Shown: positions 41,662-50,999, numbered from the stretch's first letter. The stretch: 64,000 bases of DNA from Heritagella caecorum (GCA_904419035.1 CAJFQL010000004.1:1-64000); one strand, 5' to 3'. Translations and numbers: made by a program. The notes: generated by a model not told the origin, from the letters alone.

Positions 41662-42939
41662 TTATCGTTCGTTTTCCACACCTCCGGGCAGGCGGCACAC
41701 CGCCGCTCCCAACTGCCGGAAGCTCTCTTCGGCTTTTTCGTACCCGCGGTCGATATGCTCGACCCCGCCCACCACGGTTTCGCCTTCGGCGCACAGCCCG
41801 GCAATCAGCAACGCGGCCCCGCCGCGCAGATCCGGCGCCACCACCGGCGCCCCGCTGAGTTTGGGGACCCCTTCGACCACGGCCACCCGGTCTTCCACTT
41901 TCACCCGGGCCCCCAGCCGGAGCAGTTCGCCCACATACTTAAACCGGTTGAGGAAAATCGTCTCGGTCACCATGCTGGTGCCTTTGGCGGTACACAGCAT
42001 GCTGAGCATAGGCGCCTGGGCGTCGGTGGGAAACCCGGGGTACGGCAGGGTGCGCACGGCGTGCACCGCCTGCAACCGGGGCGGGGCCTTTAAATAGACC
42101 GCCGATTTTTCTTCCCGCAGGGTGCACCCGGCTTCTTCCAGTAAAGATAGGACGGGCTGCAAATGCCGCGGCACCACACGCTGTACGGTGATGTCGCCCC
42201 CCGTACCGGCCGCCGCACACAAAAACGTGGCGGCTTCGATCCGGTCGGGCATCACCGTATACTCACACCCCGATAGGCTTTCGACCCCGTCGATTTGCAT
42301 CGTACTTTTGCCGGCGCCGGAAATTTTGGCCCCACATGCATTTAAGAAGTGGCACAAATCTTCGATTTCCGGTTCCTGGGCCGCCCCGTGCAGCACGGTG
42401 GTCCCTTTCCCGCAGCAGGAAGCCAGGATGATATTTTCGGTGGCCCCTACGCTGGGGAACGACAGGGACAAATTGGTGCCGGTGATCCCCTTCCCCGCCT
42501 GGCATACCAGTTCCCCGTGGTCTTCAAAAATTTTCACCCCCAGGCGCCTGAGCGCCCGCAGGTGCAGATCGATGGGCCGGGGCCCCAGTTCACACCCGCC
42601 GGGGAACGAAAGCCGCGCCTGCCCCATGCGGGCCAGCAGCGCCCCCAAAAACACAATGGACGACCGCATTTCCCGCATCAGGGATTCGGGAATGGAAGAC
42701 CCGCACACGCCCCGGGGGTCCACCACCAGGGCTTCCCCTTGCCGCTGGATGACACAGCCCAGCTGGCGCAAAATTTGGGACGCCGTTTCTACATCGGAAA
42801 GCCTGGGGCAATTGTGCAGCACCACCTGCCCGCGGCAAAGCAGGCAGGCCGCCAGCAGTGGCAAGGTGCTGTTTTTTGCTCCATGTACGTTGATCGCGCC
42901 GTGTAACCGGCACGGCCCATCGATGACGAGCACTGCCAT
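41662..42939 (-). CDS. murA: UDP-N-acetylglucosamine 1-carboxyvinyltransferase
   Basis: A 425-residue MurA that transfers enolpyruvate from PEP to UDP-GlcNAc, the first committed step of peptidoglycan synthesis. HGAKNSTLPLLAA near residue 20 supplies the catalytic lysine/asparagine, and the reactive cysteine is kept in FPGGCELGPRPIDLHL near 117, predicting fosfomycin sensitivity at this residue. The ATG at 42939 is preferred; a GTG four codons upstream sits on the ribosome site. Location between murG and ftsQ is common in Clostridia. Confidence 0.95.
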   Translation of the reverse strand: MAVLVIDGPCRLHGAINVHGAKNSTLPLLAACLLCRGQVVLHNCPRLSDVETASQILRQLGCVIQRQGEALVVDPRGVCGSSIPESLMREMRSSIVFLGALLARMGQARLSFPGGCELGPRPIDLHLRALRRLGVKIFEDHGELVCQAGKGITGTNLSLSFPSVGATENIILASCCGKGTTVLHGAAQEPEIEDLCHFLNACGAKISGAGKSTMQIDGVESLSGCEYTVMPDRIEAATFLCAAAGTGGDITVQRVVPRHLQPVLSLLEEAGCTLREEKSAVYLKAPPRLQAVHAVRTLPYPGFPTDAQAPMLSMLCTAKGTSMVTETIFLNRFKYVGELLRLGARVKVEDRVAVVEGVPKLSGAPVVAPDLRGGAALLIAGLCAEGETVVGGVEHIDRGYEKAEESFRQLGAAVCRLPGGVENER

Positions 42940-43021
42940 GTTCTGGAACACCCTTTCTACCGGTTCGGTTAAAGCTGTTCCATAGTATGCGGCAACAAAA
43001 AAACGTGCTTTTCCTTTTCGC

Positions 43022-44161
43022 TCAGGCCTTCTTGCCGGCTTTCTTTTCGGCCAATACGTCCATCATCACATCATAAATCCGTTCGTTAGCGTTGCGGATG
43101 GCCATCGCCGCCGCTTTTTCACCCAACTGGGCGGCGCCGCCGGGCTGGGCGAAAATCTTCTGTACCTTTTCCCACAAGACGTCGCCCGTCAGGTCTTTTT
43201 CTTCCACAATTTCGGCGGCGCCCCGGTTGACCAGCGCCATGGCGTTATGGTATTGGTGGTTTTCGGCCACGTTGGGGGAGGGGATCAGGATGGACGCTTT
43301 GCCGGTGGCCTGAATTTCACTGAGCGTCATCGCGCCGGCCCGGCTGATCACCAGGTCCGCCGCGGCTAGACACACGGGCATGTCGTGAATGTATTCCCGC
43401 AAATCCAGCTGCGGCGTTTTGTCGGGGTCAATCCCCTTTTCCCGCAGCAGATCGGGCATCCAGCGGCTGTACTGGCCGTAGCCGTGAATGTGCTGGAATT
43501 GCCCGGTGGGGATGGTGTGCGTCAACAGATCAGCTACGGCTTCGTTTACCTTGCGGGCCCCCAAACTGCCGCCAAACGACAAAATCAGCGGGCGGCCGTC
43601 CACTCCCAGCTGGCGGCGGGCACTCTCCCGGTCCTGCCGCAGAATGTCGGGGCGGATGGGGTTGCCGGTCAACACACAGCGGGCGTTGGGATTCAGGTGC
43701 TTTTGCGCATCGGAAACCGCCAGCATCACCCGGGCCGCGCCGCCAGACAGCATTTTGTTCGTTACCCCGGGGTACGCGTTCTGTTCATGGATGATGGCGG
43801 GGATGCCCATTTTCATGGCGGTGCGGATTACCGGCCCGCTGACATAGCCGCCGGTACCCACACACAAATCGGGCTGGAACGCCTTGATAATCGCTTTGGC
43901 CTGATGGGACGACGTGAGCACCCGCACAACGGTTTTCACGTTATGTACCACGGCTTTGGGCGTCATTTTCCGTTGAAACCCGGAAATCACAATGGTTTTC
44001 ATATTGAAACCGGCTTTGGGCACCAGTTTTTCTTCCATGCCGCCCCGGTTGCCGATAAATAAAATCTCGGCGTTGGGCTGCTTTTCCCGCAAATACCCGG
44101 CAATCGCCAGCGCCGGGTTAATATGGCCGGCGGTGCCGCCGCCGGCAAACAGAACTTTCAC
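43022..44161 (-). CDS. murG: UDP-GlcNAc:undecaprenyl-pyrophosphoryl-MurNAc-pentapeptide transferase
   Basis: A 379-residue GT28 glycosyltransferase making lipid II from lipid I on the inner face of the membrane. GGGTAGHINPALAIA at residues 7-21 is the N-terminal G-loop, GGYVSGPVIRTA near 103 the second, and SFGGSLGARKVNEA near 195 the third. DLVISRAGAMTLSEI near 265 binds UDP-GlcNAc. It follows ftsW by 19 bases. Confidence 0.97.
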   Translation of the reverse strand: MKVLFAGGGTAGHINPALAIAGYLREKQPNAEILFIGNRGGMEEKLVPKAGFNMKTIVISGFQRKMTPKAVVHNVKTVVRVLTSSHQAKAIIKAFQPDLCVGTGGYVSGPVIRTAMKMGIPAIIHEQNAYPGVTNKMLSGGAARVMLAVSDAQKHLNPNARCVLTGNPIRPDILRQDRESARRQLGVDGRPLILSFGGSLGARKVNEAVADLLTHTIPTGQFQHIHGYGQYSRWMPDLLREKGIDPDKTPQLDLREYIHDMPVCLAAADLVISRAGAMTLSEIQATGKASILIPSPNVAENHQYHNAMALVNRGAAEIVEEKDLTGDVLWEKVQKIFAQPGGAAQLGEKAAAMAIRNANERIYDVMMDVLAEKKAGKKA

Positions 44162-44180
44162 AAAAAGACCTCCCTTTCCG

Positions 44181-45464
44181 CTATGTCTTATCCAGACTGG
44201 AGCTGCGCGAAATCGATAACAGGACTCCCATTTCGCACAGCAAAATGACCAGTGACGTGCCGCCGTAACTGAAGAACGGCAGGCTGATCCCGGTGTTGGG
44301 GATGGAATTGGTCACCACCATGATATTCAAAATGACCTGGATGCCCACCTGGGCCGTAATGCCAATGCCCAGCATGGTGCCAAATTTGTCGTTGGCATTG
44401 AGCGACACCACGATCCCCCGCCAAATCAGCAGGGCAAACAGCAAAATGATCACCAGCGCCCCCACAAAGCCCAGCTCTTCACATACAATGGCAAAAATAA
44501 AGTCGTTCTGCGGTTCGGGCAGATACAGGTATTTTTGCCGGCTCTGCCCCAGCCCCAGGCCCAGGGCCTGGCCGGAACCAATGGCCATCAGCGACTGCTG
44601 GGTCTGCCAGGTGTCGACGCCTTCCGGCGGATTAAACGGGTACCACCATCCTTTGATACGATCCAGCGCATAGCTGAATTTGTCGGAATACAGCACCAAA
44701 TACAGGATGCCGACCCCCGCCAGGCCCCCGGCTACCCCGAACCACCGCAGCTTGACGCCGCCGATAAACAGCATCACCGCCGCGATGGCCAAGATAATCA
44801 GCGTCGCCGACACATGGTTTTCCACCAAAATCAGGCCTGCGATCATCAGGAGAATGATTAGATACGGCAGCACCCCGTACCGGAAGGTGCCCATTTTGTG
44901 GTAGTTAATCGAAATCAAATGGGCAAAAATCAGCACCAGCGCAAATTTGGCCACTTCGGACGGCTGGAAGTTCACGGGGCCGATATACAGCCACCGGTTG
45001 GCGCCGTTTAAGATGGGCGCAATACTGGTGCCCGCCAGCACTTTCACCGCTACCAAGAGCCCCAGCGTGATAAAAAACAGGGGAAACGCAAATTTGTGCA
45101 GATGGTGATAATCGAATAGGGAGATCAGCCCCATGAGCACCAGCCCAAACACCGCAAACAGCGCCTGCGGGGTGATAAAATGATAGCTGTTGTCAAAATA
45201 GTAGTACGAATAGGCATAGCTGGCCGAAAACAGCATGATCAGCCCAATCACCAGCAGCACCAGAATCAAATAGAAAAGCGGGCGGTCGACCCCGCCGCGG
45301 GCACTGAAAAGCTTGAACTTTTTGCGCACCCGCCTTTTCACTTTTCCCACTTCCGGGGCCAGGGCGCCGGAAGCCGCCCGCCGGGGGGCGGCTCTTTGTT
45401 GCCGTTGTGAAACCGAACGCACCTGCTGCGCCTCCTTTTTCCTTTTGCGGCCGGGGCCGCCCAT
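44181..45464 (-). CDS. ftsW: Peptidoglycan glycosyltransferase FtsW (SEDS family)
   Basis: A 427-residue SEDS protein with a basic cytoplasmic N-terminus (residues 1-60) and about ten membrane segments. NRWLYIGPVNFQPSEVAKFALV near residue 170 and the C-terminal NTGISLPFFSYGGTSL are the family signature; the conserved aspartate region QNDFIFAIVCEELGF is also present. It polymerises lipid II with its partner PBP encoded two genes upstream. The very basic 60-residue leader is longer than usual. The start follows the mraY stop by one base. Confidence 0.93.
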   Translation of the reverse strand: MGGPGRKRKKEAQQVRSVSQRQQRAAPRRAASGALAPEVGKVKRRVRKKFKLFSARGGVDRPLFYLILVLLVIGLIMLFSASYAYSYYYFDNSYHFITPQALFAVFGLVLMGLISLFDYHHLHKFAFPLFFITLGLLVAVKVLAGTSIAPILNGANRWLYIGPVNFQPSEVAKFALVLIFAHLISINYHKMGTFRYGVLPYLIILLMIAGLILVENHVSATLIILAIAAVMLFIGGVKLRWFGVAGGLAGVGILYLVLYSDKFSYALDRIKGWWYPFNPPEGVDTWQTQQSLMAIGSGQALGLGLGQSRQKYLYLPEPQNDFIFAIVCEELGFVGALVIILLFALLIWRGIVVSLNANDKFGTMLGIGITAQVGIQVILNIMVVTNSIPNTGISLPFFSYGGTSLVILLCEMGVLLSISRSSSLDKT

Positions 45465-45465
45465 G

Positions 45466-46467
45466 TTACAGGCCGAATGCGACTAGCACCAGGCCAATAC
45501 CGCCGCCGATGGCGGAGATCAGTCCAAATACCGTACAGATTTTCACTTCGCTCCATCCGCACATTTCACAGTGGTGATGGATGGGGCTCATTTTGAACAG
45601 GCGCTTGCCATGGGTGAGTTTAAAGTACGTCACCTGCAGCACCACCGACAGGATTTCCACAAAGTAGATGATCCCCAGGGGCAGCATCAAAATGGGCATA
45701 TCCAGCCCAAACGCCATGGCGCACACGGCGCCGCCCAAAAACAGGGAACCGGTATCGCCCATGAACACTTTGGCCGGGTTGAAGTTCCACAGCAAAAAGC
45801 CCATGCACCCGGCGGCAATGGCCACCGAGAAAATGCCCATGCCGTACATATTTGTCAAGCTGGCGATGAGCATGAAGAAGACACCCACGAAAAAGGTGAC
45901 GGAAGCATTGAGCCCGTCGATGCCGTCGGTGAGGTTGACGGCGTTGACAACGCCCACAATCACCACCGCGCACAGCGGCCAATAGAACCAGCCAAGGTCC
46001 ACCGAACCTACAAAGGGGATCACTGTGACACTGTCGCCGCCCGACGATGCCAGCACGCCCAGGTACGCCCCGGCCACAATGAACTGCAAAATCAGCTTTT
46101 GCAGCGCGGTCAGCCCCAGGTTGCGCTTTTTGACCACTTTGATGTAGTCATCGATAAAGCCCACGGCGCCATAGCCCAGGGCCATGCCCAACCCGGCAAA
46201 CACCCGCACTTTGAGCAGGAATGTTTCCTCCTGCACATTGGCATAAAAAGCCGGTACACAAATGGCCACCGCCAAGGTAATGCCCACAATGAACATCAGC
46301 CCGCCCATGGTAGGCGTGCCCTGTTTTTTCTGGTGCCACTTGGGGCCTTCCTCGCGAATGGTCTGGCCAAAGTTCAGCTTGTGCAAAAACGGCACCATCC
46401 ATTTTCCCAACAGGGCCGTTACGCCAAAGGCAATGACAGCTGCCAGCAAGGTCCATATTCCGCTCAT
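45466..46467 (-). CDS. mraY: Phospho-MurNAc-pentapeptide transferase
   Basis: A 333-residue membrane enzyme making lipid I from UDP-MurNAc-pentapeptide and undecaprenyl phosphate. About ten membrane segments. GTPTMGGLMFI near residue 50, FIDDYIKVVKKRN near 118, NLTDGIDGLNAS near 195 and the MSPIHHHCEMCGWSE loop near 300 carry the catalytic aspartates and histidines. The ATG at 46467 follows GGTGGAG; an upstream extension in frame covers the promoter. Confidence 0.97.
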   Translation of the reverse strand: MSGIWTLLAAVIAFGVTALLGKWMVPFLHKLNFGQTIREEGPKWHQKKQGTPTMGGLMFIVGITLAVAICVPAFYANVQEETFLLKVRVFAGLGMALGYGAVGFIDDYIKVVKKRNLGLTALQKLILQFIVAGAYLGVLASSGGDSVTVIPFVGSVDLGWFYWPLCAVVIVGVVNAVNLTDGIDGLNASVTFFVGVFFMLIASLTNMYGMGIFSVAIAAGCMGFLLWNFNPAKVFMGDTGSLFLGGAVCAMAFGLDMPILMLPLGIIYFVEILSVVLQVTYFKLTHGKRLFKMSPIHHHCEMCGWSEVKICTVFGLISAIGGGIGLVLVAFGL

Positions 46468-46520
46468 ATGTATTTCTCCACCTTTTTCTTTTCCCCTTTT
46501 TCGGGGGAATCTGTTTTTTT

Positions 46521-46563
46521 CGGGCTCCGCCAGGAGGCGGAACCCGTATTCAGCGTTATTATA
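46521..46563 (-). promoter_or_regulatory. Promoter and leader hairpin of mraY
   Basis: On minus, TGCTATAAT (46566-46558) is an extended -10. Just downstream, CGGGTTCCGCC pairs with GGCGGAGCCCG (46546-46521) but is followed by A, not T, so it is not a terminator. A second hairpin of CCCGGGGA/TCCCCGGG type lies at 46587-46606 after the pbp stop. Confidence 0.55.
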
Positions 46564-46616
46564 GCACATTCGTGCCGTTTTAAACATCCCGGGGATTTCC
46601 CCGGGACGTAGGGGCG

Positions 46617-48824
46617 CTACATAACGGCGTCGGCTTCCACAAAGTTTACGGTAATCACCGTGCCCTGCTTCACCTTTTCGCCCGCTTCGATGCTCTGCGA
46701 CTGGGAGACGCCGTTGCCGGTGATGGCACCGGTCATACAGATCTGCACCCCGGCGTTTGTCGCCCGTTCATTGGCCTGCGAGAACGACAGGCCCGTCAGA
46801 TCGGGCACCGTGACGGTTTCTTCCTGGCTTTCTTTCGTGGTATACAGCACCACCGTGCCCTGCTTCGGGATCTTCTCCCCACCGGCCGGGCTCTGGGCCA
46901 GTACTTTGTCGCCGTCGCCCTTAATGATAACGGTAAAGCCTTCCTGGTCGAGTTTCGTCTTCGCGGTGTCGGTGCCTTCGCCCACCACGTTTTCCACCGT
47001 GGTATCCAGGCGGCTGAGTTCTTCTTCGGTATACACCGGCTCCACCCCCAAATAGGGCAGGATCTGGCTCATGCAGTTGGCAAACACCGGGCCGGCTACC
47101 GACCCGCCGTAGTAGCTGTCCCCTTCCGGTTCATCGAAGAAGATCAGCAGTGCATATTCCGGGTCATCCGCAGGGGCAAACCCGCAGTAGGAAGCGATGT
47201 AGTGCTTTTTGGAGGTATCGATGTTATCTTCCAGAATTTTCTGGGAGGTACCGGTTTTGCCGCAAATGCGGTACCCGGCAATGTACCCGTTTTTCGCCGT
47301 GCCGGAGGTGGCGTTGGTATGCAGGATATCCACCATGCGGCGGCTGGTGTCTTCGGAAATGACCTGGCGGCGGTAGCTGGTATCGGTGGTCGATACAATG
47401 TTGCCGTCGCTGTCTTCGATATGGTCCACCAAATGCGGCTGCACCAGGTACCCGCCGTTGGCGACCGCGGCACAGGCGGTGATCATGTGGATGGGCGTAA
47501 TGCTGAAGTTCTGGCCGAAGGATTCCGTCGCCAGTTCCACCGGGCCCATGTCCGCCCCGTGGTATAGGGTCGTACCTTCGCCGGGCAGGTCAATGCCGGT
47601 TTTTTCCGTAAAGCCAAAGGCGTCAAAGTATTTAAAGAACGTTAAAGCACCCAGCTGTTCGCCGATCCACATAAAATACGGGTTGCAGGAGTTACACAGC
47701 CCCTGCACAAAGGTCTCTTCCCCGTGGCCGGACGTCCAGCAGTGCAAGGTTTCCCCCGCCACCGTGGTCGAACCGGTACAGGTAAACCGGGTCTCTTCCG
47801 TCACGACGCCTTCTTCCAGCGCCATCGACCCCGTACACATTTTAAACACAGAACCGGGGTAATAGGTGTCGGAAACCGCCTTATTGCGCCACTGTTTTTG
47901 CAGCGCGTTATTATAGGCTTTGTCCTGCTCGTCTTCGGGCAGGGCGTCGATCTCCTTTTGTACCTCTTCGTCCATCAGGGTAAACGGGTCGTTGGGGTCA
48001 AAGGAACCTTCCACCGCCAGCCCCAAAATGGCCCCGGTTTTCACGTTCATCAGCACCGCCACGGCGCCTTCCTGCACATCGTTATCGATAATGCCCTGTT
48101 TGAGACCCTCTTCCAAAATGGACTGCACATTGCTGTCGATGGTCAGCACCAGGTTATTGCCGTCCTGGGCCTCGATTTTCTGTTCGTATTCAAAGGGCAT
48201 ATCGGTACCGGCCGCATTTTTGGCCGTGACCAGGCGCCCGGCGGTCCCGCTTAACTCGTCGTTATACTGGGTTTCCAGCCCGGACAGCCCCTGGCTGTCC
48301 GTCCCGGTAAAGCCCAGGGTCTGGGACAGGAAATCGCCATAGGGGTAATACCGCTTGTAATCTTCGATGAGCTGGACCCCGCGGTCGATTTTATTTTCTT
48401 CCAAAAATTCGTTGATTTCGTCGCGCACGCTGGTTTCCACTTTGCGCTTGACATACGTAAAATATGTGTCTTTTTTGGTCAGGGCGTAGATGTCCTCTTC
48501 GTCCATATCCAAAATGTCCGCGAGGCCCTTTGCCAGGGTGCGGCGGGTATCATCGTCTTTGATGTACGCCGGTTCCAACGCCACGGTCCACACACTGGCA
48601 CTTTCGGCCAGCACATTGCCGTTACAGTCGTAAATCGTGCCCCGCTGGGCCGACAGGCTGGTAGTCTGCAGGCTCTGATCCAAAGCCATGGAGCGCAGCT
48701 CTTCGCCTTCGACCAACTGCAGGCGCACCAAGTTAAAAAGAATCCACCCAAACCCCAGCCCAATCATGACAACTAGCAAAAAGAGGGTGCGGCGCCACAT
48801 GCGGATTGTGGTTCCCGATGCCAT
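46617..48824 (-). CDS. Class B penicillin-binding protein with PASTA domains (division transpeptidase)
   Basis: A 735-residue division-type PBP. One membrane segment (residues 12-35), dimerisation domain (55-230), then the transpeptidase with active-site serine in PGSVFK (S325, K328), SCN at 379-381 and KTG at 523-525. Two PASTA repeats follow (about 600-667 and 670-735). It cross-links septal peptidoglycan with FtsW. PASTA-bearing class B PBPs at this locus correspond to Bacillus PBP2B or SpoVD; a vegetative or sporulation role cannot be decided. The ATG is behind AAAGGAG. Confidence 0.93.
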   Translation of the reverse strand: MASGTTIRMWRRTLFLLVVMIGLGFGWILFNLVRLQLVEGEELRSMALDQSLQTTSLSAQRGTIYDCNGNVLAESASVWTVALEPAYIKDDDTRRTLAKGLADILDMDEEDIYALTKKDTYFTYVKRKVETSVRDEINEFLEENKIDRGVQLIEDYKRYYPYGDFLSQTLGFTGTDSQGLSGLETQYNDELSGTAGRLVTAKNAAGTDMPFEYEQKIEAQDGNNLVLTIDSNVQSILEEGLKQGIIDNDVQEGAVAVLMNVKTGAILGLAVEGSFDPNDPFTLMDEEVQKEIDALPEDEQDKAYNNALQKQWRNKAVSDTYYPGSVFKMCTGSMALEEGVVTEETRFTCTGSTTVAGETLHCWTSGHGEETFVQGLCNSCNPYFMWIGEQLGALTFFKYFDAFGFTEKTGIDLPGEGTTLYHGADMGPVELATESFGQNFSITPIHMITACAAVANGGYLVQPHLVDHIEDSDGNIVSTTDTSYRRQVISEDTSRRMVDILHTNATSGTAKNGYIAGYRICGKTGTSQKILEDNIDTSKKHYIASYCGFAPADDPEYALLIFFDEPEGDSYYGGSVAGPVFANCMSQILPYLGVEPVYTEEELSRLDTTVENVVGEGTDTAKTKLDQEGFTVIIKGDGDKVLAQSPAGGEKIPKQGTVVLYTTKESQEETVTVPDLTGLSFSQANERATNAGVQICMTGAITGNGVSQSQSIEAGEKVKQGTVITVNFVEADAVM

Positions 48825-48871
48825 AGAAAACTCCTTTCCGGTGAAATAGCTGCCGCCCGGCAGCTTTCCAA

Positions 48872-49015
48872 TTACAGCAGAAAAGAGTTAAGGAGATTCC
48901 GCCCGGAAATCTCATACAGGAAATTTCTGTTTTGGAAACTCTTTAACTCCCCTATGGAACACGCAGAGCCGGCTTCGGAAGAAACCGGCACCACAATGTA
49001 TGTATTCTTCTTCAT
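48872..49015 (-). CDS. Possible 47-residue small protein between ftsL and pbp
   Basis: An ATG three bases after the ftsL stop opens a 47-codon frame that ends 47 bases before the pbp start. The product begins MKKNTYIVVPVSSEAGSAC and ends in a hydrophobic NLLNSFLL. There is no clear ribosome site, so it would depend on coupling to ftsL. The same stretch can form strong RNA structure (48885-48949), and base use is more AT-rich than in neighbours. It may equally be non-coding leader. Confidence 0.3.
   Translation of the reverse strand: MKKNTYIVVPVSSEAGSACSIGELKSFQNRNFLYEISGRNLLNSFLL
48885..48949 (-). other. Potentially structured RNA upstream of pbp
   Basis: GAGTTAAGGAG (48885-48895) pairs with CTCTTTAACTC (48939-48949). 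Inside it are GAGATTCC/GGAAATCTC (48893-48913, one bulge) and an ACAG/CTGT stem (48916-48930). The outer stem's inner end competes with the first inner hairpin, so two alternative folds are possible. Confidence 0.5.
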
Positions 49016-49018
49016 TCG

Positions 49019-49540
49019 TTATGACAGCAGCCCCGAAAGGAACGAAACGATCTGATCCCACCAGGAGCCCTGGCCGGCATCATGGAGCACTTCGCCTTTG
49101 TCGCTGTCGTTGAGGGTGATGTATGTGATCTGCCCCTCACTGATTTTCTTCATGCCCAATTCTTCTTCGGCGTATTTTTCCACATCGCTCATGGATTTGC
49201 CGTCTTGCGCCGTCATTTGCAGCTGCACATAGATGCTCTGCTGTTCATCCAGGGCTTTTTGCGCCTGGGTGATGTTGGTGGTCAGCTCGTTGAGCTGCAC
49301 CTGGTTGTAAATCATCAGCATGACAATGCCCAGCATGCTCAGTAGCGCCGTGAAAAAGCCCAGCGTGCGCATGGGGCTGCGGCGGTGGCGTGCATGACGG
49401 TGGGGTTCGGGCTCAGGCAGATGAATCACATTGTCATGGCGGACCGGCACATCCTGCTTTGGTTTCGGCACAGCGGTACCCGTTACCGGGCGGGTTTCAA
49501 ATAAAGAGAGGTCATATGCTTCGGTTCGTTCCATGGCCAT
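49019..49540 (-). CDS. ftsL: FtsL-like division protein
   Basis: A 173-residue bitopic protein: 57-residue cytoplasmic part rich in Pro, His and Arg, one membrane segment (about 58-80), then a short coiled coil (QLNELTTNITQAQKALDEQQ) and an acidic tail. Sequence identity among FtsL proteins is poor; the call rests on this topology and position between rsmH and the division PBP. It would bind FtsQ/DivIB and FtsB-type partners. Confidence 0.82.
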   Translation of the reverse strand: MAMERTEAYDLSLFETRPVTGTAVPKPKQDVPVRHDNVIHLPEPEPHRHARHRRSPMRTLGFFTALLSMLGIVMLMIYNQVQLNELTTNITQAQKALDEQQSIYVQLQMTAQDGKSMSDVEKYAEEELGMKKISEGQITYITLNDSDKGEVLHDAGQGSWWDQIVSFLSGLLS

Positions 49541-49592
49541 GGGACTCTACGCTCCTTTTCGCAAAACTTCGGGGCCGGTTCTCCGGCCTATA

Positions 49593-50558
49593 TCAAAGGG
49601 GAGGGATCCTTGCGGGTTCTTCCTCCCGTTTCCGGCATGCCCGCAGCCTGGCGCTGCGAGCCCGCGGGTTTTCATTTTCTTCTTCTTTGGTGGCCGACAG
49701 CCCTTTTTTAAACAGCAGTTCGGCCTTTGGCTTTTTGCCGCACACGCACACGGGGAATTCCGGTGGGCAGGTACACCCTTCACACCAAGACGCCATACGC
49801 TGCTTGACCATGCGGTCTTCCAGCGAATGGAACGTGATGATCGAAAGGATTCCACCCGGACGCAAAAGGGAGAACGCCGCGTCCATGGCTTCGCTGAGCC
49901 TGTCCAGTTCGCCGTTTACGGCAATGCGCAGCGCCTGGAAGGTTTTGCGGGCGGGATGCCCCGGGCTGCGCCGTACGGCGGCCGGTACCGATTCCCGCAC
50001 TAGGTCTGCTAGTTGCAGCGTGGTGGTAATGGGCGTCATGGCCCGCTGCGTTACAATCGCGTGGGCAATGCGGCCCGCTGCTTTTTCTTCCCCGTATTCC
50101 CGCAATATGCGGGCGATTTCCTGTTCGGGCAAGTCCCGCAGCAAATCGGCGGCAGTGGGGCCGCTCTGGCTCATGCGCATATCAAGCGGTGCGTCGTAAT
50201 GATACGAAAACCCCCGCTCGGGCGTGTCCAGCTGGTGGGAGGAAACCCCGATATCCAGCAGCACCCCGTCACAGGGCGCACACCCGGCTTCCCCGGCAAT
50301 ACGGACCATATCGGCAAAATTGCCCTGCCGCAAAACGGAACGCGCCCCATAGGGGGCAAACCGCTTTTGACACACGGCAATGGCATCGGGGTCCTGGTCA
50401 ATGGAGAGGAGCCGGCCCGTCGTGAGCTTTTGCAAAATCGCTTCACTGTGGCCGCCGCCCCCCGCTGTGCCGTCAATGTACACCCCGTCGGGCCGGATAT
50501 GCAACGAATCAATGGTTTCCCGGAACAAGACGGGCTTATGATAGAATGCTGTTTCCAT
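49593..50558 (-). CDS. rsmH: 16S rRNA (cytosine1402-N4)-methyltransferase
   Basis: A 321-residue SAM-dependent methyltransferase (MraW) modifying C1402 in the ribosomal P site. YIDGTAGGGGHSEAIL near residue 30 binds SAM, LLDIGVSSHQLDTPERGFS near 100 is family-specific, and LSIITFHSLEDRMVK near 240 is the C-terminal motif. It directly follows mraZ by 21 bases. Confidence 0.97.
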   Translation of the reverse strand: METAFYHKPVLFRETIDSLHIRPDGVYIDGTAGGGGHSEAILQKLTTGRLLSIDQDPDAIAVCQKRFAPYGARSVLRQGNFADMVRIAGEAGCAPCDGVLLDIGVSSHQLDTPERGFSYHYDAPLDMRMSQSGPTAADLLRDLPEQEIARILREYGEEKAAGRIAHAIVTQRAMTPITTTLQLADLVRESVPAAVRRSPGHPARKTFQALRIAVNGELDRLSEAMDAAFSLLRPGGILSIITFHSLEDRMVKQRMASWCEGCTCPPEFPVCVCGKKPKAELLFKKGLSATKEEENENPRARSARLRACRKREEEPARIPPL

Positions 50559-50579
50559 CGCGGCACCTCCTGATTCCGG

Positions 50580-50999
50580 TTAGATTTCCAGCAGTTCCAT
50601 GGCGCTGAGCAGGTTTTCCTGGGTTTGTTCTTCGTTATACGCTTTCCACCGGGCACTATCCCAGATTTCGGCCCGGGTGGCCGCCCCCAAAATGGTGGCT
50701 TCTTTCGTCAGCCCGGCGTATTCCCGCAGAGGCGGCGGGATGAGAATACGGCCCTGCTTGTCCACTTCGGTATAAAAAGCGCCCGAAAAGAAAAAACGCT
50801 GCAAACTGCGCGCCTTGGAAATGGGCAGTTGGCCCATTTTTTCCGTGAGCTTGTCCCATTGGGCGGAAGAAAGGACGAACAGGCACCCATCCAGGCCCTT
50901 CGTCACATAAAAAGCATCTCCCAAATCCTCACGGAAGCGGGAGGGCATGGTCACGCGGCCCTTTGGATCGATATTGTGCTGAAACTCGCCCATCAGCAT
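50580..50999 (-). CDS. mraZ: Transcriptional regulator MraZ
   Basis: A 139-residue protein with two AbrB-like half domains: GEFQHNIDPKGRVTMPSRFRE near the start and YTEVDKQGRILIPPPLREYAGL near residue 80. MraZ binds repeats ahead of its own gene and controls the dcw cluster. The ATG at 50999 is chosen because AAAGGCGGG lies at normal distance; an earlier GTG (51023) would put that site inside the gene. Confidence 0.93.
   Translation of the reverse strand: MLMGEFQHNIDPKGRVTMPSRFREDLGDAFYVTKGLDGCLFVLSSAQWDKLTEKMGQLPISKARSLQRFFFSGAFYTEVDKQGRILIPPPLREYAGLTKEATILGAATRAEIWDSARWKAYNEEQTQENLLSAMELLEI

Noticed and set aside
48872..48960. Terminator between ftsL and pbp
   Set aside because: The stems are not followed by a T run on the minus strand and pbp has no obvious promoter of its own.
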